In this document: positions 6,568 to 13,360 of the stretch, one piece after another
Layout: every line of letters begins with the position of its first letter
How positions within the stretch are numbered: position 1 is the stretch's first letter
Origin: Nevskia sp043781855
GTDB lineage: Bacteria; Pseudomonadota; Gammaproteobacteria; Nevskiales; Nevskiaceae
Assembly (NCBI GenBank): GCA_043781855.1
Contig: JAYWBB010000158.1
Span: 1 to 24,333 of the forward strand
Length of the DNA: 24,333 bases
Direction of reading: 5' to 3'
Position numbers and translations under genes: made by a program
The notes under the pieces: model-generated
The model's database searches: none
Seen by the model: only the letters and a program-made list of their open reading frames with translations
Told to the model about the DNA's origin: nothing

Positions 6568-8310
6568 TCAGGCGACCGGCTCGGCCGACGGGCCTTCGCG
6601 CCAGCGCGCGGGCAGCGCAGCGGCCGCCAGTGGCGGGCAGAACACATCGCCCTGCAGATAGCGGCAGCCGAGCGTGCGCAGCGTCTGCCGCATGGCCAGC
6701 GTCTCAACGCCACTGGCGATGACGTCAAGCCCCAGTCCGGCGGCCGCGCCGATGGTCGCGGCGACCACGCGTCGCACGCTGCCGCCGAGCCGGTCGGTCG
6801 GCAGCGTCGAGAGCACTTCGCGGCAAAGTTTGACGCCGTCGAGCGGCATCGTCGCCAACGGCAGGAGGCCGTCGGCGCTGGTCAGCATCTCGTCGAGCAC
6901 GATCGGGAAGCCGACGTCGCGCAGCTGGCGCAGGCGTCCGATCTGTTCCGGAGAACCTTCGGCAAACACCCGCGCCGGCACTTCCAGACGCAGGTCCTGC
7001 GGCGAAAGTTCGGCCTCCTTGATTTGCGCTTCCAGAAACGCCAGCAGATCCGGCTGTTCGAGCAGACCGGCATCCAGATTGAATGCCAGCGAGGGCAGCA
7101 CCAGGCCGTCCGCACGCCAGGCCCGCAACTGACCGCAGACGCGTCGGATCAGTGCGTAACCGGTGGCGCGTTGCTGCTCTGGCGCGGCACGACGCCAGGC
7201 CAGCGTGTCGGCCGGCGACAGCAGCACCTCGGCGCCGGCATAGCGCAGATCGCGCAGATCCGCCCAGGGCTGGTAGAGCGGCTCGATGCCCGTCAGTGCT
7301 TCGCTGCCAGGCTGCGGCTCGAGCGCAGTCGCCGGCCGCACGACCGAGCGATCGTCCCAGACCGCGACACCGCCGCCGGCCCGCTGGGCGCGATGCATTG
7401 CCTGCTCGGCATTTTCGAGCAGCGCTTCAAGCGTGTCGCCGTGCTGGGGAAACACCGCCACGCCGATGCTGTCGACGATGCGGGCCGGTTCGAAATCAAG
7501 CCGGCGCAGCTGCTCGTGAAAACGCCGTGCGACGGTACCGGCGTCGAAGTTCGGATCGGTCGGCAGCAGGATCACGCCGAGCGCGTCGCCGCCGAGATGG
7601 GCGACCGTGTCGGACTTGCGCACGGTGTCGCTGAGCAGCTTGCCGGCGCGCTTGATCACCGCGTCGCCGAGCGGTCGACCGCTTTCGTCTTCGAGGCCCT
7701 GAAAACCGTGGAAATTGATGTGGGCGACGCCGAGTTGCGTACTGCTGCGTTCCGCCTGCGCGAGCGCGCGCGCGGCGCGATCCTCGAACAGCTGGCGGTT
7801 CGGCAGGCCGGTGCGCGGGTCGCGGCTGGCGCTCTGAAAACTTTCCTGGTGACGCACGGTGAGCTGCGCCAGCTCCCGGCTGCGCTGCACCGCGAAGCGG
7901 ATGCGCCGCAGCAACAGGCCGGCGTCGTAGCGGCCTTTGACCACGTAGTCCTGAACGCCCAGCTGCATGGTCTGCTGCATCATGTCGTCGCTGTCGTCGC
8001 CGGTCAGCACGATCATCGCGACCTGCGAATCGATCGTGCGCAGCGCTTCGATCGTGGCCGCGCCCTGACCATCGGGCAGACCGAGATCGACCAGCACGCA
8101 GGAGAATTCCATGCGCCCGAGCGCGAGCGTGGCGTCGGCCAGCTTGCGCACGACCTGCAGCATGACCTCGCCGCGCTGGGTGGCCTCGCGCAGATGTTCC
8201 TGCAGCAGGCGCGAATCGGCGGGGGAATCCTCGATCAGCAGCAGCGCCAGCGGCTCGAGACGCTCGCCCGAGGCCGACCCATACGCGTCGTTGGCATTCT
8301 GGATGGTCAT
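6568..8310 (-). CDS. Response regulator with degenerate GGDEF and EAL domains
   Basis: The 580-residue product has three domains. A REC domain (about 20-140) keeps E27/D28, phosphoacceptor D75, T103 and K125. A GGDEF domain (about 160-320) retains DPRTGLPNRQLF, but its active-site motif reads GGDAL (240-244) rather than GGDEF. An EAL domain (about 340-565) reads EVL (361-363), DEM in place of the DDF metal-binding pair, VKLC for LKID and ASGVE for AEGVE. Both catalytic sites therefore look inactive, suggesting a phosphorylation-controlled binding or scaffolding protein rather than a cyclic-di-GMP enzyme. ATG 8310 forms an ATGA overlap with the preceding response regulator gene, so the two are translationally coupled. 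No histidine kinase lies in the window. Confidence 0.9.
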   Translation of the reverse strand: MTIQNANDAYGSASGERLEPLALLLIEDSPADSRLLQEHLREATQRGEVMLQVVRKLADATLALGRMEFSCVLVDLGLPDGQGAATIEALRTIDSQVAMIVLTGDDSDDMMQQTMQLGVQDYVVKGRYDAGLLLRRIRFAVQRSRELAQLTVRHQESFQSASRDPRTGLPNRQLFEDRAARALAQAERSSTQLGVAHINFHGFQGLEDESGRPLGDAVIKRAGKLLSDTVRKSDTVAHLGGDALGVILLPTDPNFDAGTVARRFHEQLRRLDFEPARIVDSIGVAVFPQHGDTLEALLENAEQAMHRAQRAGGGVAVWDDRSVVRPATALEPQPGSEALTGIEPLYQPWADLRDLRYAGAEVLLSPADTLAWRRAAPEQQRATGYALIRRVCGQLRAWRADGLVLPSLAFNLDAGLLEQPDLLAFLEAQIKEAELSPQDLRLEVPARVFAEGSPEQIGRLRQLRDVGFPIVLDEMLTSADGLLPLATMPLDGVKLCREVLSTLPTDRLGGSVRRVVAATIGAAAGLGLDVIASGVETLAMRQTLRTLGCRYLQGDVFCPPLAAAALPARWREGPSAEPVA

Positions 8311-8810
8311 CGTGGGCGCTCCGACGGTTCGGGCAAGCGTGGCGGTAGCAAGACGAGGCGCAGCCAGAAATCGCGCAGCGCCTCGGCAAGGCGGAAGAAG
8401 TCGGCGAGATCGACCGGCTTGCTCAGGTAGCAATTCGCATGCGCCTCGTAACTGGCGATGATGTCGGCATCGGCAGTCGAGGTCGACAACACCAGCACCG
8501 GCGTGCGCAGCAGCGCCGGATCCCGCTTGATCGTGCGCAGGGTTTCGCGGCCGTCCATCCCGGGCAGATTCAGATCGAGCAGCACGAGATCGGGTGCGGC
8601 CTGCCCGGCGTACTCGCCCTCGGCGCGCAGCACGCGCAGCGCGCGCTCGCCGTCGCCGGCGACGACGAGTTGATGCGCCAGCTCGGTTTCACGCAGCACC
8701 TCCTGCATCAGGCGCACGTCGGCGAGGCTGTCCTCGACCAGCAGGATGACCGCCACCCGCACGGCGGGAGTATCCGTCGCGTCCGCCATGTCCTGCCCAG
8801 TCCTCGACAT
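8307..8810 (-). CDS. Single-domain response regulator (Rcp1/CheY-like)
   Basis: The 167-residue product is almost entirely a REC domain. It has the acidic pair E26/D27, phosphoacceptor D79 in LVLLDLNLPGMDG, LSTST with T110, and K131 in YLSKP. No output domain follows; the tail LPPRLPEPSERPR is short and proline-rich. Such Rcp1-type regulators commonly accept phosphate from phytochrome-like or hybrid kinases and act through protein contacts. ATG 8810 is preferred because AGGGGGA lies seven bases upstream; an in-frame ATG at 8789 is the alternative. The stop overlaps the next start as ATGA, and the partner carries its own REC domain, so the pair probably forms one phosphorelay branch. Confidence 0.9.
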   Translation of the reverse strand: MSRTGQDMADATDTPAVRVAVILLVEDSLADVRLMQEVLRETELAHQLVVAGDGERALRVLRAEGEYAGQAAPDLVLLDLNLPGMDGRETLRTIKRDPALLRTPVLVLSTSTADADIIASYEAHANCYLSKPVDLADFFRLAEALRDFWLRLVLLPPRLPEPSERPR

Positions 8811-9083
8811 TCCTGAGTCCCCCTGCTGTGACGCCGCGCGCCCTGTTGCAAGCCTCAATCCCGGATCTCGGCGCGAACCGGCGCACAGACCTGAATCCAT
8901 CGCCACAGACTTGCCGATCAAGAGTTCGACTCTAGCGGTGCAATGGTCGCAGGCGGAAGCCCCCCGAGACTGTTTTTTCGTACTGATGTCGGGCCGCTGC
9001 GGACGGACGCCTGCGCCGCCGGCCGCAGACCGGCTCCCGAGCCGGTACCATTCGCCGCCTCCCCCGCAGCTCGTGACCCGGCC

Positions 9084-9962
9084 ATGCAACAAGACATCCG
9101 GCGCGGCGCGATCTTCGCGATCGCCTCGGCTGCCGCCCTCGCCGTTTCCGCGACCTGCATCAAGGCCGCGGCGCAAGACGTTCCGAACGGCGTCATCGTA
9201 TTCTTCCGTTCCGCCATCGGGCTTGCGCTGCTGCTGCCCTGGCTGCTGCGCGGCGGTATGGCGATGATCCGCACGCAGAAGCTCGGCGGCCATCTCTGGC
9301 GCGCGCTGTTCGGCGTGGGGTCGATGTACTGCTTTTTCTACGCAATCGGGCATCTTTCGCTCGCCGAAGCGGTGCTGTTGACTTACAGCATGCCGCTGTA
9401 CGTCCCGTTCATTGCCTGGGCCTGGCTCGGCGAGCGGCCGCCGCCGGCCTCGTTTCCGTCGGCTCTACTCGGGTTGATCGGCATCGGCCTGATCGTCAAG
9501 CCCGGTGTGGCCGGCTTCGCCTCGTTCGCGGCGCTCGTCGGCGCGTTCTCGGGACTGGCCGCAGCCTCGGCGATGGTCAGCATTCGCCGGATCAGCGGCA
9601 CCGAACCGCCGACCCGCGTCGTCTTCTACTTCATGCTGGCTGCGACACTGATCACCGCCGTGCCGCTACCCTGGCTCTGGCAGGCGCCGCCGCCCGCAGC
9701 GTGGCCCTGGCTGCTGGGCATCGGCGTGTCGGCCACGCTCGGCCAACTGCTGCTGACCCGTGCCTATTCCACAGCGCCGGCCGCGCGCGTGGGGCCGTTC
9801 ACCTACAGCACCGTGATCTTTGCCGGCGCGCTCGGCTGGCTCGCCTGGAACGAGACGCCGGACCGCTGGTCCGCGCTCGGCATCGCCCTGGTCATCGGTT
9901 CCTGCCTGCTGGCACTGGCGCCGGGGCGGACGCCCGTTGGAGACTCGCCAGCCTCGGAATGA
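9084..9962 (+). CDS. EamA/DMT-family inner-membrane permease
   Basis: The 292-residue product is very hydrophobic, with about ten membrane-spanning segments in two homologous halves, the hallmark of EamA (drug/metabolite transporter) proteins. Typical features are the opening RRGAIFAIASAAALAVSATC, the F-R-S segment in helix 2 (VIVFFRSAIGLALLLP), LTYSMPLYVPFIAWAWLGE at the end of the first half and the matching FTYSTVIFAGALGWLAWNE in the second. ATG 9084 begins the first helix. The frame is open upstream to 8943, but that part reads as low-complexity, unconserved sequence. Substrate unknown; relatives export amino acids, nucleobases or metabolites. It converges with the prohibitin-like gene, 34 bases apart. 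Confidence 0.87.
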   Translation: MQQDIRRGAIFAIASAAALAVSATCIKAAAQDVPNGVIVFFRSAIGLALLLPWLLRGGMAMIRTQKLGGHLWRALFGVGSMYCFFYAIGHLSLAEAVLLTYSMPLYVPFIAWAWLGERPPPASFPSALLGLIGIGLIVKPGVAGFASFAALVGAFSGLAAASAMVSIRRISGTEPPTRVVFYFMLAATLITAVPLPWLWQAPPPAAWPWLLGIGVSATLGQLLLTRAYSTAPAARVGPFTYSTVIFAGALGWLAWNETPDRWSALGIALVIGSCLLALAPGRTPVGDSPASE

Positions 9963-9996
9963 TTCAGAGACGGATCAGATCGGGCGCATCAGACGC

Positions 9997-10863
9997 TTAC
10001 TTGCCGACATTGAGAAATGGAATCGGAGCCCCGGCATAAATAGCGGCCGGCAGTACGCCATTCCATTTCTCGGCCTTGGTCTGCTCCACTTCGATGCGGC
10101 GCAGTTCGAGCACGTCCTTGTTCTGCGCCAGGGCCGCATTCTGGACTTTCAAAGCCTCGGCCTGCGCAGTCGCCACCTTCAAATTGGCATAAGCCTCGCC
10201 ATCGGCCTGGGCCCGGCGGGCACTGGCTTCAGCTTCGGCAATCGCGACCTTCTGCTTCTGCTCCGCTTCCACCGTCTTGAGCTTGTTCTCGGCTGCCAGA
10301 CGCAGCTGTTCCTGCGTCACCTTGTCGTTGATGGCGCTCATGTAGGACGGCGAAAACGAGAAACTGCGCATGTCGATGCTGATCACCAAGGCACCATAGA
10401 GCGACAGCTTGTCGCGAAGTGCTGTGCCGATATCGGATGAAACCTTGGCGCGCTCGCCGATCAGGTCGGGCGCGCTGTAGCGAGCCGTGACCGCCTTGAA
10501 CACTTCCTGCGTTGCCGTCTGCACGTAAGACGACAGGTCGCCGTTGTGCGAATACTTTTCGTAGACCTCGGAAACACGATCGGTCGCGATCGAATACCGG
10601 ACCGTGAGGCTGACCTTGACCGGCTGCGTATCCGAGGTGCTGCCTTCGGCATTCTCGATATCGGCCTGCTCGGCACGAATGTTGAAGACGCTGAGCTTCT
10701 TCCACGGCGGCAGGATGACCAATCCTTCGTCCTCGATACCCGTGATCTTGCCGAAGGTCGTGACGACGCCGCGATTGCCGGTCGGCACTGTGTAGAACGG
10801 CCACAGGATAAAAAAGGCGACCAGGCCCACGATCGAAATTGCGGCGTACTTGATGTAGTGCAT
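9997..10863 (-). CDS. Prohibitin-family SPFH-domain membrane protein
   Basis: The 288-residue product has one N-terminal membrane segment (about 4-24, IKYAAISIVGLVAFFILWPF). An SPFH/prohibitin domain follows (YTVPTGNRGVVTTFGKITG onward, to about 195). Then comes a long alanine/glutamate/lysine-rich coiled coil (about 195-265) and a short conserved-looking tail. It resembles HflC/HflK and prohibitins, which form ring-like assemblies that organise membrane microdomains or restrain the FtsH protease. No hflK/hflX neighbours are present, so it is a stand-alone family member. ATG 10863 is chosen because it directly precedes the membrane segment; GGGGG lies four bases upstream. The frame continues upstream to 10986 with unconserved residues. 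Confidence 0.88.
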   Translation of the reverse strand: MHYIKYAAISIVGLVAFFILWPFYTVPTGNRGVVTTFGKITGIEDEGLVILPPWKKLSVFNIRAEQADIENAEGSTSDTQPVKVSLTVRYSIATDRVSEVYEKYSHNGDLSSYVQTATQEVFKAVTARYSAPDLIGERAKVSSDIGTALRDKLSLYGALVISIDMRSFSFSPSYMSAINDKVTQEQLRLAAENKLKTVEAEQKQKVAIAEAEASARRAQADGEAYANLKVATAQAEALKVQNAALAQNKDVLELRRIEVEQTKAEKWNGVLPAAIYAGAPIPFLNVGK

Positions 10864-10985
10864 ACAGCCCCCGGCGGATGTCGCGCTGAGTCTATCTTGC
10901 CGGGAATAACTGGACTGCAAAGCCGCGTCGCTGAGGTAGCGCCATTGCGCGCGGTGGAGCAGCAACATCCGCATCAATTGCGGCA

Positions 10986-11015
10986 AGCCCCGGCTCGCCG
11001 CTGGCGAACCGGGCT
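10986..11015 (-). terminator. Strong hairpin at the greB stop codon
   Basis: Read on the minus strand, AGCCCGGTTCGCC (11015-11003) pairs with GGCGAGCCGGGGCT (10999-10986), with one wobble and one bulge and a 3-base loop. It overlaps the greB stop codon (11016-11014). No good T-run follows. It probably ends or protects the five-gene transcript. Confidence 0.5.
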
Positions 11016-11517
11016 ATGGTGACTCGTAGCTGACTCGCAATAGTTCCAGCGTCTGCTCCCCGGATGGACGAAGGATCGTGACGACGTCGCCGACGCCACG
11101 CTTCAGGAGCGCCCGGGCCAGTGGTGAGTCGATGCTGATGTAGCCACGCGCCGCGTCGATCTCGTCCGGGCCGACGATGCGGTAGCGCTTTTCCTCGCCA
11201 GCCTCGTCGGCCAGTTGCACCCAGGCGCCGAAGAATACTTTCGAGGGATCGCCGGGCGCTGCGGCGACGACTTTCAGATCCGGCATGCGCATCTGGAGGT
11301 AGTGCACGCGCCGGTCGATCTCACGCAGTTCCTTCTTGCGGTAGATGTACTCGGCATTCTCGGACCGGTCGCCCTCGGCGGCAGCGGCCGACAGCGCGCG
11401 TACGACCTCGGGCCGGCGCACGCGCCAGAGCTGGTCGTACTCGGCGCGCAGCCGCTCGAAGCCTTCGGCGGTGATGTAGGCGGCGCTGGGCGGCGCCGGC
11501 TCGCGGTAGCGTGACAA
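11014..11517 (-). CDS. greB: Transcription elongation factor GreB
   Basis: GreB enters the RNA polymerase secondary channel and stimulates cleavage of backtracked transcripts. The 167-residue product has the N-terminal coiled coil with the acidic tip EGDRSENAEYIYRKKELREIDRRV in family register (D50 and E53 at the tip). The C-terminal domain contains KVFFGAWVQLADE, RIVGPDEIDAARGYISIDSP and ARALLKRGVGD. The KVFFGAWV block and the YIYRKKELREIDRRV segment favour GreB over GreA. The start is TTG 11517, giving MSRYREP as in Xanthomonas-type GreB; no in-frame ATG or GTG lies near. It follows the dehydrogenase gene by 18 bases and is the last gene of the minus-strand cluster. Confidence 0.92.
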   Translation of the reverse strand: MSRYREPAPPSAAYITAEGFERLRAEYDQLWRVRRPEVVRALSAAAAEGDRSENAEYIYRKKELREIDRRVHYLQMRMPDLKVVAAAPGDPSKVFFGAWVQLADEAGEEKRYRIVGPDEIDAARGYISIDSPLARALLKRGVGDVVTILRPSGEQTLELLRVSYESP

Positions 11518-11535
11518 GCGGGCGTCAGGCTCGGC

Positions 11536-12387
11536 TCAAAGCGCCAGTTTCGGCGTGCTGTCGGGCACGAAGAAATCGGGCAGCAACTCGCTCTCTTTCG
11601 TGCCGGGCACGACGTGATACTTCGCGAAGTCGCGCTCGCCGGCTTCATGCAGAACCAGATCGTCGATGCAGAAGTGGCCGGTGAACTCGCGGCTCGGCCG
11701 GCTCAGGATCGCGTGGGCGGCGTCGGCCATGATTTCAGGCCGGCGGCTCCTGGCCATCATCGCGTCGCCGCCGAGCATCTTGACCGCAGCGGTGGCAATC
11801 GCGGTGCGCGGCCACAGCGCGTTGGCGGCGATGCCATCGCGCCGGAACTCCTCGGACCAGGCCAGCGTGCACAGGCTCATGCCGTACTTCGCCATCGAGT
11901 AGGCGACGTTCGGCGCAAACCACTTCGCGCTCATGTCCAGCGGCGGGCTCAGTGTGAGGATATGCGGATTCGAAGACTTCTTCAGATGCGGAATGCAGTA
12001 TTTGCCGCTCATGAAGGTGCCGCGCGCGTTGATGCCGTTCACGAGGTCATAGCGCTTCATGTCGGTTTGCAGCGTGCCGGTCAGCTGAATCGCGCTGGCG
12101 TTGTTGACGAGGATGTCGATGCCGCCAAACGTTGCGACGGTTTTCGCAACCGCATCGATCACCTGCTGCTCATCGCGGATATCGCAGAGGATCGGCAGCG
12201 CCTTGCCTCCGGCCTTCTCGATCTCCCCGGCCGCACTGTAGATCGTGCCCGGCAGCTTGGCGTGCGGTTCTCCGGTCTTCGCGGCGATGACGACGTTCGC
12301 GCCGTCGCGCGCGGCGCGTACCGCAATTGCGAGGCCGATGCCGCGGCTGCCGCCGGTGATGAAGAGGGTCTTTCCTTTCAGGCTCAT
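11536..12387 (-). CDS. Short-chain dehydrogenase, HSDL2-like
   Basis: The 283-residue product is a classical-fold SDR. It has the nucleotide-binding TGGSRGIG (11-18), NNAS (95-98), and a catalytic triad of S147 (in ILTLSPPL), Y163 and K167 (AYSMAKYG). The blocks NPHIL.LSPPL and ANALWPRTAIATAA are characteristic of the hydroxysteroid dehydrogenase-like protein 2 group, whose substrates are unclear but lipid-related in animals. No SCP2 domain follows, unlike animal HSDL2. The gene lies 11 bases after the metallo-hydrolase and 18 before greB, so it is co-transcribed. The coenzyme is probably NADP(H), given basic residues early in the fold, but this is weak. Substrate unknown; a lipid carbonyl or hydroxyl group is an inference from the family. 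Confidence 0.9.
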   Translation of the reverse strand: MSLKGKTLFITGGSRGIGLAIAVRAARDGANVVIAAKTGEPHAKLPGTIYSAAGEIEKAGGKALPILCDIRDEQQVIDAVAKTVATFGGIDILVNNASAIQLTGTLQTDMKRYDLVNGINARGTFMSGKYCIPHLKKSSNPHILTLSPPLDMSAKWFAPNVAYSMAKYGMSLCTLAWSEEFRRDGIAANALWPRTAIATAAVKMLGGDAMMARSRRPEIMADAAHAILSRPSREFTGHFCIDDLVLHEAGERDFAKYHVVPGTKESELLPDFFVPDSTPKLAL

Positions 12388-12398
12388 GACGAATTTAC

Positions 12399-13304
12399 TC
12401 AGTGCACAACGCTGCTGTCGAGACTCGAATACACGATCATCACGAACTGCTCCGGCTTCAGGAAGCCCTTGCCCCAGACCGCGTCGAGATCAGCGGTCGG
12501 CTTCATCATTTGCACTTGCTCCAGCGTCTTGCCGTCCTTGATCGCGGCGGTGACACGGTCGCGGACAGTGGCAAGCATGTCGCGATAGACCTTGAGTGCA
12601 GCCTTGTCGGCGAGCGGGCCATGACCCGGGATGATCTTCGTTTTTTCGTCCGCGAGATTGAGGATGCGCTCCGCCGCTTCGATCGTGCCATTGATCGAGC
12701 CGCCACTGGAGACATCAATGAACGGATAGATTCCGTTGAAGAAGACATCCCCGGTGTGAATGACGTTGGCCTTCTTGAAGATGACGACGCTGTCGCCGTC
12801 GGTGTGCGCCGGCGCGACGTGGAAGACGCTGATGTCGTCGCCGTTGAGATGGAACGTCACCGCGTCCGCGAAGGTCACGACCGGCAACGCGATGGCCGGC
12901 GACGGCGGCACCGTCTTGCTGAACGCCTTCATGAACTGCTCCGTGCTCATGCGCTTGCGGACGTTGTCGTGGGCGACGATCACCGCACCCGTCTTGCCGA
13001 AGTTTTCGTTGCCGCCCGTGTGGTCGCCGTGCCAGTGCGTGTTGACGATGAAGCGCAGCGGCTGCTGGCCGATCGCGGCGAGCGCCTTTTTGATGTTGTC
13101 GGTCATGACGGCGTATTGGTCATCGATCATGAACAGGCCATCCGGCCCGGCCGAAACGCCGAGATTGCCGCCCTGACCTTCGAGCATCGACACCGAACCG
13201 GCGACCGGAACCGTCTTGATCGCGACCGCCGAAGGCTCCTGCGCCCGCGCCGGCGCCAGTAAAGGAAGGAAGGAAACGGCTGCAACCGCGAGCATCTTGC
13301 GCAT
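12399..13304 (-). CDS. Secreted metallo-beta-lactamase-fold hydrolase
   Basis: The 301-residue product has a signal peptide (residues 1-21, ending PARAQ), so it is periplasmic or exported. All metal ligands of the MBL fold are present: H90-W-H92-G-D94-H95, H167 (PAHTDGD), D186 (HTGD) and H228 (PGHG). The H-x-H-x-D-H set with D186 and H228 indicates a binuclear zinc site. It resembles the broad group of periplasmic MBL proteins rather than a proven B3 beta-lactamase, and the substrate is unknown. ATG 13304 has AAGGAG about eight bases upstream. It lies 56 bases after the RND transporter gene and 11 before the dehydrogenase gene, apparently in one operon. Confidence 0.9.
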   Translation of the reverse strand: MRKMLAVAAVSFLPLLAPARAQEPSAVAIKTVPVAGSVSMLEGQGGNLGVSAGPDGLFMIDDQYAVMTDNIKKALAAIGQQPLRFIVNTHWHGDHTGGNENFGKTGAVIVAHDNVRKRMSTEQFMKAFSKTVPPSPAIALPVVTFADAVTFHLNGDDISVFHVAPAHTDGDSVVIFKKANVIHTGDVFFNGIYPFIDVSSGGSINGTIEAAERILNLADEKTKIIPGHGPLADKAALKVYRDMLATVRDRVTAAIKDGKTLEQVQMMKPTADLDAVWGKGFLKPEQFVMIVYSSLDSSVVH

Positions 13305-13360
13305 CGTGATTCTCCTTAGTTTGATTGCTTGACGGTGAAATTATGCCAGCACGCCGTGCG

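Noticed and set aside
6559..8430. A 623-codon plus-strand frame opposite the REC-GGDEF-EAL gene
   Set aside because: The minus strand holds recognisable REC, GGDEF and EAL domains. The plus translation is low-complexity antisense shadow.
8811..9083. Divergent promoters between the response regulator and EamA genes
   Set aside because: No -35/-10 pair with acceptable spacing could be found on either strand by eye. The open frame from 8943 is unconserved sequence before the permease.
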